Part shown: in pieces, positions 1-9,214 of the stretch
How the letters are laid out: the number at the start of each line of letters is the position of its first letter
Numbering within the stretch: the stretch's first letter is position 1
Source of the DNA: Ignavibacteriaceae bacterium
GTDB taxonomy: Bacteria; Bacteroidota; Ignavibacteria; Ignavibacteriales; Ignavibacteriaceae
Reading direction: 5' to 3'
NCBI GenBank assembly: GCA_013388525.1
Contig: JACAFA010000277.1
Location: 1 to 22,091, forward strand
DNA length: 22,091 nucleotides
Notes under the pieces: model-generated
Told to the model about the DNA's origin: nothing
Databases searched by the model: none
Seen by the model: the letters and a program-made list of their open reading frames with translations, nothing else
Position numbers and translations under genes: made by a program

Positions 1-2
1 CC

Positions 3-1028
3 CAAAAGCAGCAATCATTTGGTTATAAACGTTACAGCAACCGAAGAAAACGTTATCATCCTAAACCTAACCAATCTATTGTCTCTGAAAGGACAAAATC
101 TTCATTCAAAAAAATTTCTATTGTGATTCCACTTTACAACGAAGAAGAATCAGTTATACCGTTAAGCCACGAGTTAAGAAAAGCATTGAGCAGATTAAAC
201 ACTAATTATGAAGTGATTCTTGTTGACGACGGAAGCACTGATTTATCACTTCAAAAACTTAAAGAGATTACCAGGACTGACAATCGTTTCAGATATATAA
301 GCTTCAGAAAAAATTATGGTAAGTCAGCTGCTTTGCACGTTGGGTTTAAAGCTGCAACAGGTGATGCAGTTGTAACGATGGATGCTGATCTTCAGGATGA
401 TCCTCAGGAAATTCAGAATCTTTTAAAAAAACTGGAAGAAGGATATGATCTCTGTTCCGGCTGGAAAAAGAAAAGGCAGGACCCGATTGTTAAAAAATTA
501 TCTTCAAAATTTTTCAACTTTGTTACAAGAGTAATTAGTGGTATTAAAATTCACGACTTCAACTGCGGTTTGAAAGCTTACAAAAAGGAAGTTGTTGAAA
601 ATGTCAGAGTTTACGGAGAGCTTCATCGTTATATTCCGGTACTTGCAAAATGGCAGGGATATTCTATTACCGAAGTTCCTGTGATGCATCATCCGAGAAG
701 ATATGGAAAAACAAAATTCGGCGTTACCCGTTTCTTTAAAGGTTTTATTGATCTTGTAACAGTTACATTTGTTACACGGTACATAAAACGCCCGATGCAT
801 TTCTTTGGTTTTCTTGGTGCACTGGCATTTCTCATCGGTTTTATTATTCTTGGATATTTGACCATGCTTTGGATTCAGGGACATTCGTTGAGCAACCGTC
901 CAATGATTTTTCTCGGTATGCTGTTGATAATAGTCGGTGTTCAATTATTTGCAGTAGGTTTACTTGGAGAAGTTATTGTCCACAATACAATGGATGACAG
1001 GGAATACGTTATTAAAGATAAAAGTTAG
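3..1028 (+). CDS. Family 2 glycosyltransferase, DPM1/GtrB-like, membrane-anchored (5' end outside window)
   Basis: Probably transfers a sugar from a nucleotide donor to a polyprenyl phosphate at the inner face of the cytoplasmic membrane (family knowledge). The GT-A fold is visible: VIPLYNEEES, then VDDGSTD, then the metal-binding DADLQDD at about 381-401, and the RRYGKTKFG motif near 702. Two hydrophobic segments close the protein (about 800-870 and 900-980), as in GtrB-like enzymes. A GTG at 123 could be read as a start, but it falls inside the conserved first strand (KKISIVIPLYNE). The frame stays open without a stop to base 3 and has no ATG, so the real start lies to the left. The extra upstream part is rich in Arg, Lys, Tyr, Asn and Gln and looks disordered. 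First gene seen of the plus-strand glycan run. Confidence 0.88.
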   Translation, partial: QKQQSFGYKRYSNRRKRYHPKPNQSIVSERTKSSFKKISIVIPLYNEEESVIPLSHELRKALSRLNTNYEVILVDDGSTDLSLQKLKEITRTDNRFRYISFRKNYGKSAALHVGFKAATGDAVVTMDADLQDDPQEIQNLLKKLEEGYDLCSGWKKKRQDPIVKKLSSKFFNFVTRVISGIKIHDFNCGLKAYKKEVVENVRVYGELHRYIPVLAKWQGYSITEVPVMHHPRRYGKTKFGVTRFFKGFIDLVTVTFVTRYIKRPMHFFGFLGALAFLIGFIILGYLTMLWIQGHSLSNRPMIFLGMLLIIVGVQLFAVGLLGEVIVHNTMDDREYVIKDKS

Positions 1029-1064
1029 GATGGAAGATGTGTGATGTAAGATGTATGATGGAAG
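1028..1064. repeat. GATG/GGAAGATG low-complexity repeat, left arm
   Basis: Just after the glycosyltransferase stop the DNA is a run of degenerate units built on GATGGAAG, GATGTAAG and GATGTATG. The unit TGATGGAA at 1056-1063 is repeated inverted as TTCCATCA at 1184-1191, in a similarly biased tract just before the next gene. The 12-mer GGATGGAAGATG at 1028-1039 is found again, on the minus strand, inside the GT4 gene at 11741-11752. It looks like a family of short dispersed repeats. Between the arms (1077-1165) I see only AT-rich DNA with a 15-base AT palindrome near 1109. Confidence 0.5.
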
Positions 1065-1165
1065 AGTGAAGAAGTGAAATACTCAGAAACATATTTCCAT
1101 TCAGGAATATTAAAAATTTTAATAAGTCTATTTCTCCTGCTTGATACATGAATGATATGCAATAA

Positions 1166-1195
1166 CATCAACCATCTCCCATTTTCCATCATCCA
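1166..1195. repeat. CATC/TTCCATC low-complexity repeat, right arm
   Basis: This tract of CATC, CCATCTCCC and TTCCATC units is the reverse-complement flavour of the left arm at 1028-1064 and ends about 10 bases before the methyltransferase ATG at 1204. The two arms could pair around a roughly 100-base centre. No ribosome binding site of its own is evident for the following gene. Confidence 0.45.
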
Positions 1196-1203
1196 TTGTT
1201 AAG

Positions 1204-2016
1204 ATGTACTACGATCCAATTAAAAACATTTTTGCGGATACTATCCGAAAGTTTCCTTTCCTCAGAATTCTCTTTTATAAAATTCTTGATCTGATGTTTC
1301 TGCGTTCCTGGTATGTCAGGAGAGAACTTAAGGCATTGAGACGAAAATTTAGTTCAAATAAAATTGAGATTTATGATGCTGGTTCTGGTTTTGGGCAGTA
1401 TACATACTTTATGACTGCACATCTCAAACCTTGTAATATTTTTACCATTGATGTTAAGGAAGACTGGATAACTGATTGTCAGATTTTTTTTCGTCAAAAG
1501 AAAATTGAAAATGTTTCCTTTGCGGTTGAAGACTTAACAACTATCAACCATCAAAATAAATTTGATTTGATTGTTTGTGTTGATGTAATGGAACACATTG
1601 CTGAAGATCGAAAAGTTTTCAGCAATTTTTATTCTGCTCTGAAAAAAGGAGGCTATCTTCTAATTAATTCACCATCAATATTTGGCGGAAGCGACGTTCA
1701 TGATGAAGATGAAGAAAGTTTTATTGGTGAACACGCAAGAGATGGTTACTCAAAAGAAGATCTTGAAGCAAAACTTCATCCGCTGGGATTTTCTACTTAT
1801 AAATCAAGATATACTTACGGCTTTTGGGGAGATAAAGCCTGGCGATTAGGAATAAAGTATCCGATACTTTTACTCAATATCTCAAAACTGTTTCTTCTGA
1901 TTTTACCTTTATATTATCTGGTAACTTTTCCTTTCACTTTAATAATGATGAACCTTGATTTTTGGACTGAAAATAAAACAGGTTCAGGTATAAATTTCAT
2001 TGCCAAAAAAGAATAA
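1204..2016 (+). CDS. Class I SAM-dependent methyltransferase with C-terminal hydrophobic segment
   Basis: Likely transfers a methyl group from S-adenosylmethionine, probably to a glycan or lipid-linked intermediate given its neighbours (inference). Motif I is DAGSGFGQ at residues 58-65, the acidic ribose-binding position is in TIDV near 81-84, and VCVDVMEHI (124-132) followed by LKKGGYLLINSP is the Methyltransf_11-type core. About residues 215-250 form a strongly hydrophobic stretch, so the enzyme is probably attached to the membrane. At 270 residues it is of usual length for membrane-associated members. ATG at 1204 is the only good start before motif I. The next gene begins 16 bases after the stop. 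Confidence 0.82.
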   Translation: MYYDPIKNIFADTIRKFPFLRILFYKILDLMFLRSWYVRRELKALRRKFSSNKIEIYDAGSGFGQYTYFMTAHLKPCNIFTIDVKEDWITDCQIFFRQKKIENVSFAVEDLTTINHQNKFDLIVCVDVMEHIAEDRKVFSNFYSALKKGGYLLINSPSIFGGSDVHDEDEESFIGEHARDGYSKEDLEAKLHPLGFSTYKSRYTYGFWGDKAWRLGIKYPILLLNISKLFLLILPLYYLVTFPFTLIMMNLDFWTENKTGSGINFIAKKE

Positions 2017-2032
2017 AAATATTCAGGATAAT

Positions 2033-4606
2033 ATGTCAGCAAAAAAAACTACCAAATCAATTAAACCAGCTAAAAATGAAAAGTCAACGTTACTTTCATC
2101 ATTTAGTCTGAGCAATTACATCCCCGAAAAATATCACATCTTGGTTTTTGCATTGGTGATATTAGCTCTGTTTCTCTTTTTCTTTTCACCGCTTTATTTC
2201 GGAGGAAAGACTTTTCAATCAGGTGATATTATAACCAGCATGAGCGCTAAAACCTACCTTGAGAATCATACAGGCGAATTCACACTTTGGAATCCTTATG
2301 TTTTTGGTGGTATGCCTGCTTATGCAATTGCTGCTGGTTACAAATGGTTTAATCTGATATGGGTCACAGTTGATTCAGTGCGTAAAGTTTTCAGCAGTCC
2401 GTTTGTGGTTGATTATGCAAAATGGACTTTTTATTTACTTGCACTTGCTTATACAATGTTCATCTTCTTTTACCATAACACGAAGAATAAACTTGTTAGT
2501 TTAATGGTTGCTGTTGCTTCAGCATTCAGCACAGGGTTGATTGTATTTCTCTTTATAGGTCATGTTACAAAACTTACTTCTTTATGGGTTTTCCCCGTAC
2601 TTTTCCTGTTGCTTTTTAATTTTCAGAAACGAATTAAATTGTTAGAACTTTTTCTTCTGATCTTTTTCATGGATGTTATGTTTCTGGGATGGCACGTTCA
2701 AATTATATTCTACATCTTTTTTGCAGTGATGATTTATTTCATCTATTTCTTCTTTAGATCAATCAGAATAAAAGATAAGCTGCTTACAAACCAACTTTTA
2801 AAATCACTTGCCGTTTTTGTTTTAGCTGTTGTTATCGGACTTTTGATTCAATCAGATAATCTTACTCAAGTTTATGAATACACACCATTTTCAACAAGAG
2901 GAACAGAAAGTATTCTCGAAAAAGGAACCAATCCGACACAACAATCAGAGTCAGATTTTTATCAATATGCAACCAACTGGTCATTCTCTCCCGGTGAAGT
3001 TTTAACTTTTATTATTCCATCGTTCTATGGATTTGGAAAATCAACTTATCAGGGACCACTCTCACAAAATCAACCGGTAGAGGTAAACACTTACTTCGGG
3101 CAGATGCCTTTTGTAGATGTTGCAATGTATATGGGAGTTATTATTTTCTTTCTTGCGTTGTTTTCGATGATTGTCAATTGGAATAATCCTATGGTTAGAT
3201 TCTTTACCATTCTTTCTGTAATTGCTCTATTGATTTCTTTTGGAAGAACATTTCCGTTAGTATATGATCTGATGTTCAACTATTTCCCGTTCTTTGATAA
3301 ATTCAGAGTTCCTTCGATGATACTGGTACTTGTGCAATTGAGTTTTCCGATACTCGCTGGTTTAGGATTAATTAAAATTATTTCTTTGAAAGAAAATCCG
3401 GATGAAAGGATTGCGAAAATAATCCGAAACACTTTTTATGTATTTGCCGGAATTTTTATTCTGACATTACTGCTTGGTTCACCAATTAAAGAATGGTTCA
3501 TTTCGAGAGCAGCAAGTGATCCTCAGAAAGGTGCACGACTTCAGGCAATTCACGATTATATGGGCGATATGTTTCTTGCCGATATTCGTTTTGCTTTCTT
3601 TTTTGCTTCTGCAACATTCGGACTTGCGTTTGCTTTCGTTCAAAGAAAACTGAGCGCAGATTTAATGATCATTGCTATAATAGTTATGGTTGTAGTTGAT
3701 TTATTCAGGATTAATTATCGAGGTGAGACTTTCACTGATAATTCAAGCATCGAACAGCTATTTAACAAACCTGATTACATTCAGGCAATTGAGAATACCG
3801 GTGATAAATCAATTTACAGAGTTTTGAATTTGAAACAGGATGGTTCGATCGGATCATTAAATCAAAACGCCAACTATCTGTCTTACTTTTTAATGTATGA
3901 TATTTACGGTTATTCAGGAATCAAACCGCGAGCAATTCAGGATTATTATGATATTCTCGGTTCACCAGCCAATCCAACTTTCTGGAGAATGCTTAATGTG
4001 AAGTACATTATTTTTGATAAGGAATTTAATTCTCCCGACCTTCAGCTCATTTACTCAGGCAATAAATCTTTCGTTTATTTAAACAAAAATGCTTTACCAC
4101 GAACATATTTTGTGAATCAGGTTGCTAAAAAATCAGCTGTAGAAATAATAAATATGGTAAAGAATACACAGTTCGATCCTGCACACATTGCTTTTACAGA
4201 GGAAGAATTAACAGGTATTGAAACACCTGACAGCACTGCATTTGTCAGAATAGAAAAGTTTGAAGATGAATTTATTCAATTAGATGTAAATGCAAGCGGA
4301 AATAATTTTTTATTTCTTGGTGATACTTATATGACCGGTGAAACCGATTACAAATTATTGAAAGTTTACACTGGCTGGAAAGCATTTGTTGATGGCGCAG
4401 AAACAAAAATTTACCGTGCAAACCACGGCTTCCGCGGAATAGTTGTTCCAAAAGGAAATCATAAAATCGAATTTGTTTATCGCCCTGAATCATTCGTGAT
4501 TTCCAAATATCTTTCTCTTACTTTCAGCTCGATTACTTTGCTGGGAGTGATAATTGGTATCGGAATAAATTCAAGAAAAAAGTTTTTGGGGAAAGAAAAG
4601 ACTTGA
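2033..4606 (+). CDS. YfhO-family multi-pass membrane protein
   Basis: A large integral membrane protein of 857 residues. A Lys-rich cytosolic tail (1-30) is followed by a first span at about 35-56, then the conserved acidic loop QSGDII (Asp65) and LWNPYVFGGMP (85-95). These are hallmarks of YfhO/GT-C-like proteins, which in characterised cases support glycosylation of surface polymers using lipid-linked sugars. About a dozen further spans follow, then a soluble C-terminal domain and one last span with a basic tail. A TTG at 2000 would give an 11-residue longer form overlapping the previous gene; I prefer ATG at 2033, which has AGGA four bases upstream and leaves the methyltransferase intact. 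Its place between glycosyltransferases and a flippase supports a role in glycan transfer. Confidence 0.82.
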   Translation: MSAKKTTKSIKPAKNEKSTLLSSFSLSNYIPEKYHILVFALVILALFLFFFSPLYFGGKTFQSGDIITSMSAKTYLENHTGEFTLWNPYVFGGMPAYAIAAGYKWFNLIWVTVDSVRKVFSSPFVVDYAKWTFYLLALAYTMFIFFYHNTKNKLVSLMVAVASAFSTGLIVFLFIGHVTKLTSLWVFPVLFLLLFNFQKRIKLLELFLLIFFMDVMFLGWHVQIIFYIFFAVMIYFIYFFFRSIRIKDKLLTNQLLKSLAVFVLAVVIGLLIQSDNLTQVYEYTPFSTRGTESILEKGTNPTQQSESDFYQYATNWSFSPGEVLTFIIPSFYGFGKSTYQGPLSQNQPVEVNTYFGQMPFVDVAMYMGVIIFFLALFSMIVNWNNPMVRFFTILSVIALLISFGRTFPLVYDLMFNYFPFFDKFRVPSMILVLVQLSFPILAGLGLIKIISLKENPDERIAKIIRNTFYVFAGIFILTLLLGSPIKEWFISRAASDPQKGARLQAIHDYMGDMFLADIRFAFFFASATFGLAFAFVQRKLSADLMIIAIIVMVVVDLFRINYRGETFTDNSSIEQLFNKPDYIQAIENTGDKSIYRVLNLKQDGSIGSLNQNANYLSYFLMYDIYGYSGIKPRAIQDYYDILGSPANPTFWRMLNVKYIIFDKEFNSPDLQLIYSGNKSFVYLNKNALPRTYFVNQVAKKSAVEIINMVKNTQFDPAHIAFTEEELTGIETPDSTAFVRIEKFEDEFIQLDVNASGNNFLFLGDTYMTGETDYKLLKVYTGWKAFVDGAETKIYRANHGFRGIVVPKGNHKIEFVYRPESFVISKYLSLTFSSITLLGVIIGIGINSRKKFLGKEKT

Positions 4607-5952
4607 ATGATACTCAGGGAAAAATAGAAACCAAGATTGATTTCTCATCTGACTCATTCAAAAAATATTTAGCCAATACTTCTTGGCTCTTCTTTGAAAG
4701 ATTTCTTCGGATGGGGATTTCTTTCGTCGTTTCGATTTTTGTGGTCAGATACCTTGGCCCAAAAGATTTTGGTTTGTACAGTTACGCATTAAGTTTCTTC
4801 TGGCTTTTTGGTTCATTTAGTTCATTGGGGCTTGAATCAATTACAACCCGCGAAATAGTAAAATCCCCGGATAACAGAGATATAATAAACGGCACTGTAT
4901 TTTTTCTCAGGTTAGCCGGAAGTATTGTAGCAATATTTCTGCTTGCTGTAACATTAATAATTATAAGAGAAGAACCATATACAGCATTACTGATACTCAT
5001 CGGTTCAAGTACATTTATTTTCCAATCTTTTTCTGTAATTGAATATTACTTTCGTGGAAAGGTAGAAGCAAAGTATAACGCATTTGCTTTATCTGCATCA
5101 GTTATACTTTCGTCATTGCTGAAGATAATCTTCATATTGATCAAAGCACCACTCATTTACTTTATAGTTGCAGCCGTATTTGAGTACTTTGCTTTAGCTA
5201 TCGGGCTGATAGCAGTTTATCATCACAATAAACTTTCCATCTTTAACTGGAAGTATTCAAAAAAAATCGCCACTTCATTATTAAAAGATTCCTGGCCTCT
5301 TGCATTATCAGGTGTTGTTGTAATGATTTATATGAGAATAGATCAGGTAATGATAAAAAATATGATGAGTGTAGAAGCTGTTGGTTATTACTCGGCTGCT
5401 GTAAGATTATCTGAAGCCTGGTATTTCATTCCTGTTACATTGTGCAATTCAATTTTTCCGGCAATTGTAAATGCAAAAAATGTAAGTGAGGAGTTTTATA
5501 ACAATCGTATGCAGAAGCTTTACGACCTTCTTACCTGGCTTGCAATTGGTATAGCAATTCCTGTTACAATATTTTCTGATAAGATTATTTTGTTACTATT
5601 CGGGAATGAATTCGCTTCAGCAGCGCCGGTATTAACAATTTACATTTGGGCAGGAGTGGCAGTTTTTTTAGGGGTTGCAAGCAGTCAGTATTTGATTAAT
5701 GAAAATTTGACGAAGCTGTCATTCTATAGAACATTTGTTGGGATGGTATTAAATGTTGCATTAAATCTTTATCTTATTCCATTGTATGGTATTGTTGGAG
5801 CAGCATTTGCAACATTGATTTCTTATACTCTGGTTACATTTATGCTTGCATTTCATAAAAAATTCAAGAATCAGTTCATTATGATGATCAGATCGATTTT
5901 TATGATTTCACTTTTAGGATATATTAAAAATGTCATTGTCCGTAAAAGATAA
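4603..5952 (+). CDS. Wzx-like polysaccharide flippase
   Basis: An integral membrane protein of 449 residues, normal length for the polysaccharide biosynthesis (PF01943-type, MATE-like) exporters that flip undecaprenyl-linked glycans across the inner membrane. The family signature is near the start: two hydrophobic helices around RYLGPKDFGLYSYALSFF, then TTREIVK. Around a dozen or more helices continue to the end. The start codon is TTG at 4603, overlapping the stop of the preceding gene as TTGA, with GGGGA upstream; no in-frame ATG occurs before the first helix, so translational coupling to the YfhO-like gene is likely. The 3' end overlaps the next gene by 23 bases. Confidence 0.87.
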   Translation: MNDTQGKIETKIDFSSDSFKKYLANTSWLFFERFLRMGISFVVSIFVVRYLGPKDFGLYSYALSFFWLFGSFSSLGLESITTREIVKSPDNRDIINGTVFFLRLAGSIVAIFLLAVTLIIIREEPYTALLILIGSSTFIFQSFSVIEYYFRGKVEAKYNAFALSASVILSSLLKIIFILIKAPLIYFIVAAVFEYFALAIGLIAVYHHNKLSIFNWKYSKKIATSLLKDSWPLALSGVVVMIYMRIDQVMIKNMMSVEAVGYYSAAVRLSEAWYFIPVTLCNSIFPAIVNAKNVSEEFYNNRMQKLYDLLTWLAIGIAIPVTIFSDKIILLLFGNEFASAAPVLTIYIWAGVAVFLGVASSQYLINENLTKLSFYRTFVGMVLNVALNLYLIPLYGIVGAAFATLISYTLVTFMLAFHKKFKNQFIMMIRSIFMISLLGYIKNVIVRKR

Positions 5953-6592
5953 AGTCAAAACCCTGTTCAAATTAATTTCCGAACCAGGAGTATTCTACTC
6001 ATTAATTTCCTTGAGAGCCTGGGGGTATCTTTTAGACATGGGTTGGTTTAATTCTTTTAAGTCAGGAAAACCTGTAGATAAAGATAATAACCCAATTCCA
6101 TGGTTTACTTATCCGGCAAATGAATTTTTATCAGAGCGCCTAAATAAAAAAATGAATGTTTTCGAATTTGGGAGCGGAAATTCAACTTTATTTTTTGCTG
6201 CGAGAGTTAATCAAATTACTTCTGTTGAACATAATAAAGAGTGGTATGAAAAGATTTTAAAAAATGTAATTGCAAATTCACGCACCATTTTTGTAAAAGC
6301 TGATAACCCAAATGAATATCTCAGTGCCTTAACTCAAGTTGATCAAAAGTATGATATCATTATTGTTGATGGTATTTACAGAAACGAATGCTTAATTGAA
6401 TCAATTAATTATTTGACCGATGGTGGAATAATAATTTTAGATGATTCAGAAAGGCCTGAATATTCCATGGGAGTAAATAGAATCCTGGCGAATCAATTTA
6501 AAAGAATTGATTTCTGGGGAATATCTCCTGGATATTTGTATAGAAAGTCAACAAGTATTTTTTATAAAAAGATTAATTGTCTTAGCATTTAA
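5930..6592 (+). CDS. SAM-dependent methyltransferase-like protein of glycan loci
   Basis: A 220-residue soluble protein with a Rossmann methyltransferase core: FEFGSGNST at 78-86 (motif I), SVEHNKEWYEK at 98-108 with the acidic ribose ligand Glu100, IIVDGIYRNECL at 144-155 and GGIIILDDSERPEY at 165-178. The VDG and LDD pair is typical of methyltransferases encoded in polysaccharide clusters; substrate unknown. The ATG at 5930 lies inside the flippase gene, a 23-base overlap that suggests coupling. The following gene starts after one intervening base. Confidence 0.75.
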   Translation: MSLSVKDKVKTLFKLISEPGVFYSLISLRAWGYLLDMGWFNSFKSGKPVDKDNNPIPWFTYPANEFLSERLNKKMNVFEFGSGNSTLFFAARVNQITSVEHNKEWYEKILKNVIANSRTIFVKADNPNEYLSALTQVDQKYDIIIVDGIYRNECLIESINYLTDGGIIILDDSERPEYSMGVNRILANQFKRIDFWGISPGYLYRKSTSIFYKKINCLSI

Positions 6593-6593
6593 G

Positions 6594-7487
6594 ATGGAAT
6601 TAGCTCCAATAGTTCTCTTCGTTTACAATCGTCCTGAACATACAAGAAGGACAGTTGAGTCTTTGTTACGAAATAATCTTGCAGGCAAATCCAGGTTGTA
6701 TATTTTTTCCGATGGTGCTAAACGTAAAAAAGATGAACCAAAAGTTTATGCTGTAAGAGAATTTATAAAAGGTATATCAGGATTCGGTAAGATTGAAATC
6801 ATACTGAGGAAAAAAAATCTTGGTCTGGCCAGTTCGGTTATTTCAGGAGTCAACGAAGTATTTCAATTTTCTGACAGATTAATTGTGTTAGAGGATGATA
6901 TAGTTACTTCACCTTCATTTCTTAATTTCATGAATGAATCTCTTGATTTCTATCGTTCAAATAAAAGTATATTTTCAATTTCGGGTTTTACTTATCCGAT
7001 TAATTTTATTAAAAAATATTGCAAAGATGTTTTCATATCATATCGACCATCATCCTGGGGTTGGGCTACCTGGAGCGATAGATGGTATAAAGCAAAATGG
7101 GATAAGAACGCTTTTAGTTTGTTCCTGAATGATAAATCACTTCAGGAGAAATTTAACAGGGCTGGCGACGATCTTACACCAATGTTATTTAACCAGATCA
7201 AAGGCAGAATCGATTCCTGGGCGATAAGATGGGCTTACGCACATTTCGAAAATAACGCTTACTGTTTATTTCCAAAAATATCTCTCTGTAGAAATATCGG
7301 TATGGACAGCAGCGGGACACATTCATCAACATCAAATAAATATGATGTAAAATTGGATGAGTCTTATCGACAGTTTGTTTTAATTAGCGATCTTGAGATA
7401 GAGGACGAAATTTTCAGAGAAATAAAAGATCTTTTTAAACTTTCTCTTTTAAGGCGAATGATAAATTTTTTCAAGATGAAGTTTTAA
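6594..7487 (+). CDS. Glycosyltransferase, GT-A fold
   Basis: Likely adds a sugar to the growing glycan in the cytosol. The N-terminus PIVLFVYNRPEHTRRTVESL is the first strand and helix of a GT-A nucleotide-sugar transferase; LIVLEDDIVTSPSFL holds the metal-binding EDD at 100-102, and SSWGWATWSDRWY is a conserved later motif of this family. An upstream ATG at 6507 in the same frame would add 29 residues encoded wholly inside the preceding methyltransferase gene; the conserved domain begins at the ATG at 6594, which directly follows the previous stop, so that start is preferred (297 residues). Last gene of the plus run; only 20 bases separate it from the converging minus run, with no evident terminator. 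Confidence 0.8.
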   Translation: MELAPIVLFVYNRPEHTRRTVESLLRNNLAGKSRLYIFSDGAKRKKDEPKVYAVREFIKGISGFGKIEIILRKKNLGLASSVISGVNEVFQFSDRLIVLEDDIVTSPSFLNFMNESLDFYRSNKSIFSISGFTYPINFIKKYCKDVFISYRPSSWGWATWSDRWYKAKWDKNAFSLFLNDKSLQEKFNRAGDDLTPMLFNQIKGRIDSWAIRWAYAHFENNAYCLFPKISLCRNIGMDSSGTHSSTSNKYDVKLDESYRQFVLISDLEIEDEIFREIKDLFKLSLLRRMINFFKMKF

Positions 7488-7507
7488 AAAGTAATTCGGC
7501 AAAGTAA

Positions 7508-8734
7508 TCAAGTATTGTGTATAGCCTTTTTGTAGGCGTTAAGGAAATTATTAGAGTAGTCAATTTTTTGAAATTCATTCATCTTATTTAGTGAATTTTG
7601 AATATTTCTCTCTCTGAATTTTTCATCGTTTAATCCCGCTTTTATTTTTGCAGCAATCTCGGTTTTATCATTTGGATTAAATATAAAATTACTGTCACCA
7701 ATTGTTTCCGGCAAAGAGGTTACATTTGAACAAACAACCGGAACTCTGTATCTCATTGCTTCATATAAAGGTCCGCTGCCTGCTTCATACAAAGTAGGAA
7801 TAACAACAAGGGATGAGTTTTTATACAGGCTTATTAAATCTTCCTCGGGAACAATCCCTAAAAAAAATACTACCCCCGATAAATTAAGTTCTCCTACTCT
7901 TTTTTCAATAGTTGAATAAAATTCTGTTTTGTTGCCTGTACATACAAGCTCGAAATCAAAACCTTCATCTCTGATTTGTTTAACTGCTTCAAGAAGAGCG
8001 GGGTGATTCTTGTGTTCCCAGGTAGCAGCAGGATAAAGAATAAATTTTTTTTTAATGTTATATTTTTTTTGTGTTTGATCCCAGCTCACTTCTTTTTTAC
8101 TTAAAAACCAATTATCAGAAAAAGGTGGCGGACAAACTGAAACCTTTTCAGGCGCTGTTTTGAAATATTTTACGATGTCGTTCTTCACGTGTTCAAACGA
8201 GACTATTATGTGTTCGGAATCCTGAACAGCTATTTTATTATTTATTCGTCTGTGCAATCTTTCTCTTAGCGAAAAGTAATTAGGGAAATGATATTCCTGC
8301 AAATCGTGCATTGTAATAATTATCGGAACACTTATTTTATAAATTGGTGAGTATTGGATCGGAATGTGTAGTAAATCAAAATCTTCCGGGCTTAGAATTT
8401 TTTTATAAGGATTGATTACTGAAATTGAATTCTTTAAATGATCAAAAAATCTTTTAGCTACAAATAAATTCTGAACTAACTGTACAATTAAATAAAACCC
8501 AAACCAAACAACCATTCTTAATTTTACAATAAAATTCTTTCGGTCTATGGTTCTGATTTCAATCTTTTTAATGTCTTTAAATTCGGTTAAAGACTCTGCC
8601 ACATTGTTCGATGTGATGATAATGATTTTTTCAATCTGAGGAGAGTTAACAAGCAGCCTTAACACACCAATTGAATAAGTAAAAATACCACCGGCAGATA
8701 TTGTAGTGTGGTGGATGTAGTAAGCGATTTTCAT
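7508..8734 (-). CDS. GT4-family glycosyltransferase
   Basis: A GT-B fold retaining glycosyltransferase of 408 residues, usual length. The N-terminal domain begins MKIAYYIHHTTISAGGIFTYS (a glycine-rich acceptor loop); the C-terminal domain begins KKFILYPAATWEHKNH near 230 and carries the EX7E catalytic/donor motif at Glu317 to Glu325 (EAGSGPLYE), followed by VPVVCSNVTSLPETIG. It probably uses a nucleotide sugar to extend a lipid-linked glycan at the inner membrane. Last gene of the minus run, starting nine bases after the stop of the acetyltransferase gene. Confidence 0.87.
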   Translation of the reverse strand: MKIAYYIHHTTISAGGIFTYSIGVLRLLVNSPQIEKIIIITSNNVAESLTEFKDIKKIEIRTIDRKNFIVKLRMVVWFGFYLIVQLVQNLFVAKRFFDHLKNSISVINPYKKILSPEDFDLLHIPIQYSPIYKISVPIIITMHDLQEYHFPNYFSLRERLHRRINNKIAVQDSEHIIVSFEHVKNDIVKYFKTAPEKVSVCPPPFSDNWFLSKKEVSWDQTQKKYNIKKKFILYPAATWEHKNHPALLEAVKQIRDEGFDFELVCTGNKTEFYSTIEKRVGELNLSGVVFFLGIVPEEDLISLYKNSSLVVIPTLYEAGSGPLYEAMRYRVPVVCSNVTSLPETIGDSNFIFNPNDKTEIAAKIKAGLNDEKFRERNIQNSLNKMNEFQKIDYSNNFLNAYKKAIHNT

Positions 8735-8743
8735 TCGGAAAGA

Positions 8744-9214
8744 TTAGTTAGTAAGTTTTTTGTGATAAATTAAATGACCATTCTTTTCATCTATTCCAAC
8801 TTTAATAAATCCAAACTTTTCATATACTTCTTTAGCGATTGTATTCTCAGGATGAACTTTTAGCATTAGTGTTTTGATATTATTCAGCTTACAAACCGAA
8901 AATGCATGATACAAAGTTAACTTTGATAATCCTTTGTTTGCATAATTCGAGGAAATCCAGACTCCGTACGAAGGTATATCATAACCCTGATCAAATCCTC
9001 TTAACATATAAAAACCAATCAGTTCTTTATTAAGAAATAACCCGAAGAATTTATCTGCTTTTTTCTTGTTCAAAATGTCTTTGATTGTAGTTTCCGAAAA
9101 ATCAAAAGGAATAAAATGCTGAATATAATTTCTGTTTTCTTCACGTAACTTCCTGGAGAGTACTGATGCGTGGTCAGAAATTAATTCTTTTATTTCGAGA
9201 CTATTTATTTTCAT
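8744..9214 (-). CDS. GNAT-family N-acetyltransferase, probably acting on an amino sugar
   Basis: A 156-residue GNAT protein: VWISSNYANKGLSKLTL is the acetyl-CoA-binding motif A region in a degenerate form, and HPENTIAKEVYEKFGF is the motif B helix with the usual Asn. Position directly after, and overlapping, a sugar 4-aminotransferase gene suggests that it acetylates the new amino group, as WecD does for a dTDP-4-amino sugar; this is inference. The frame extends to 9256, but the ATG at 9214 begins at the first strand of the domain and cuts the overlap with the upstream gene to 14 bases, so it is preferred. Confidence 0.78.
   Translation of the reverse strand: MKINSLEIKELISDHASVLSRKLREENRNYIQHFIPFDFSETTIKDILNKKKADKFFGLFLNKELIGFYMLRGFDQGYDIPSYGVWISSNYANKGLSKLTLYHAFSVCKLNNIKTLMLKVHPENTIAKEVYEKFGFIKVGIDEKNGHLIYHKKLTN

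Noticed and set aside
504..944. Minus-strand frame of 146 codons
   Set aside because: Antisense shadow of the glycosyltransferase gene with no recognisable domain or ribosome binding site.
6507..6593. Longer N-terminus for the glycosyltransferase at 6594
   Set aside because: The 29 extra residues lie wholly in the upstream methyltransferase gene and precede the conserved first strand; the ATG at 6594 fits the family.
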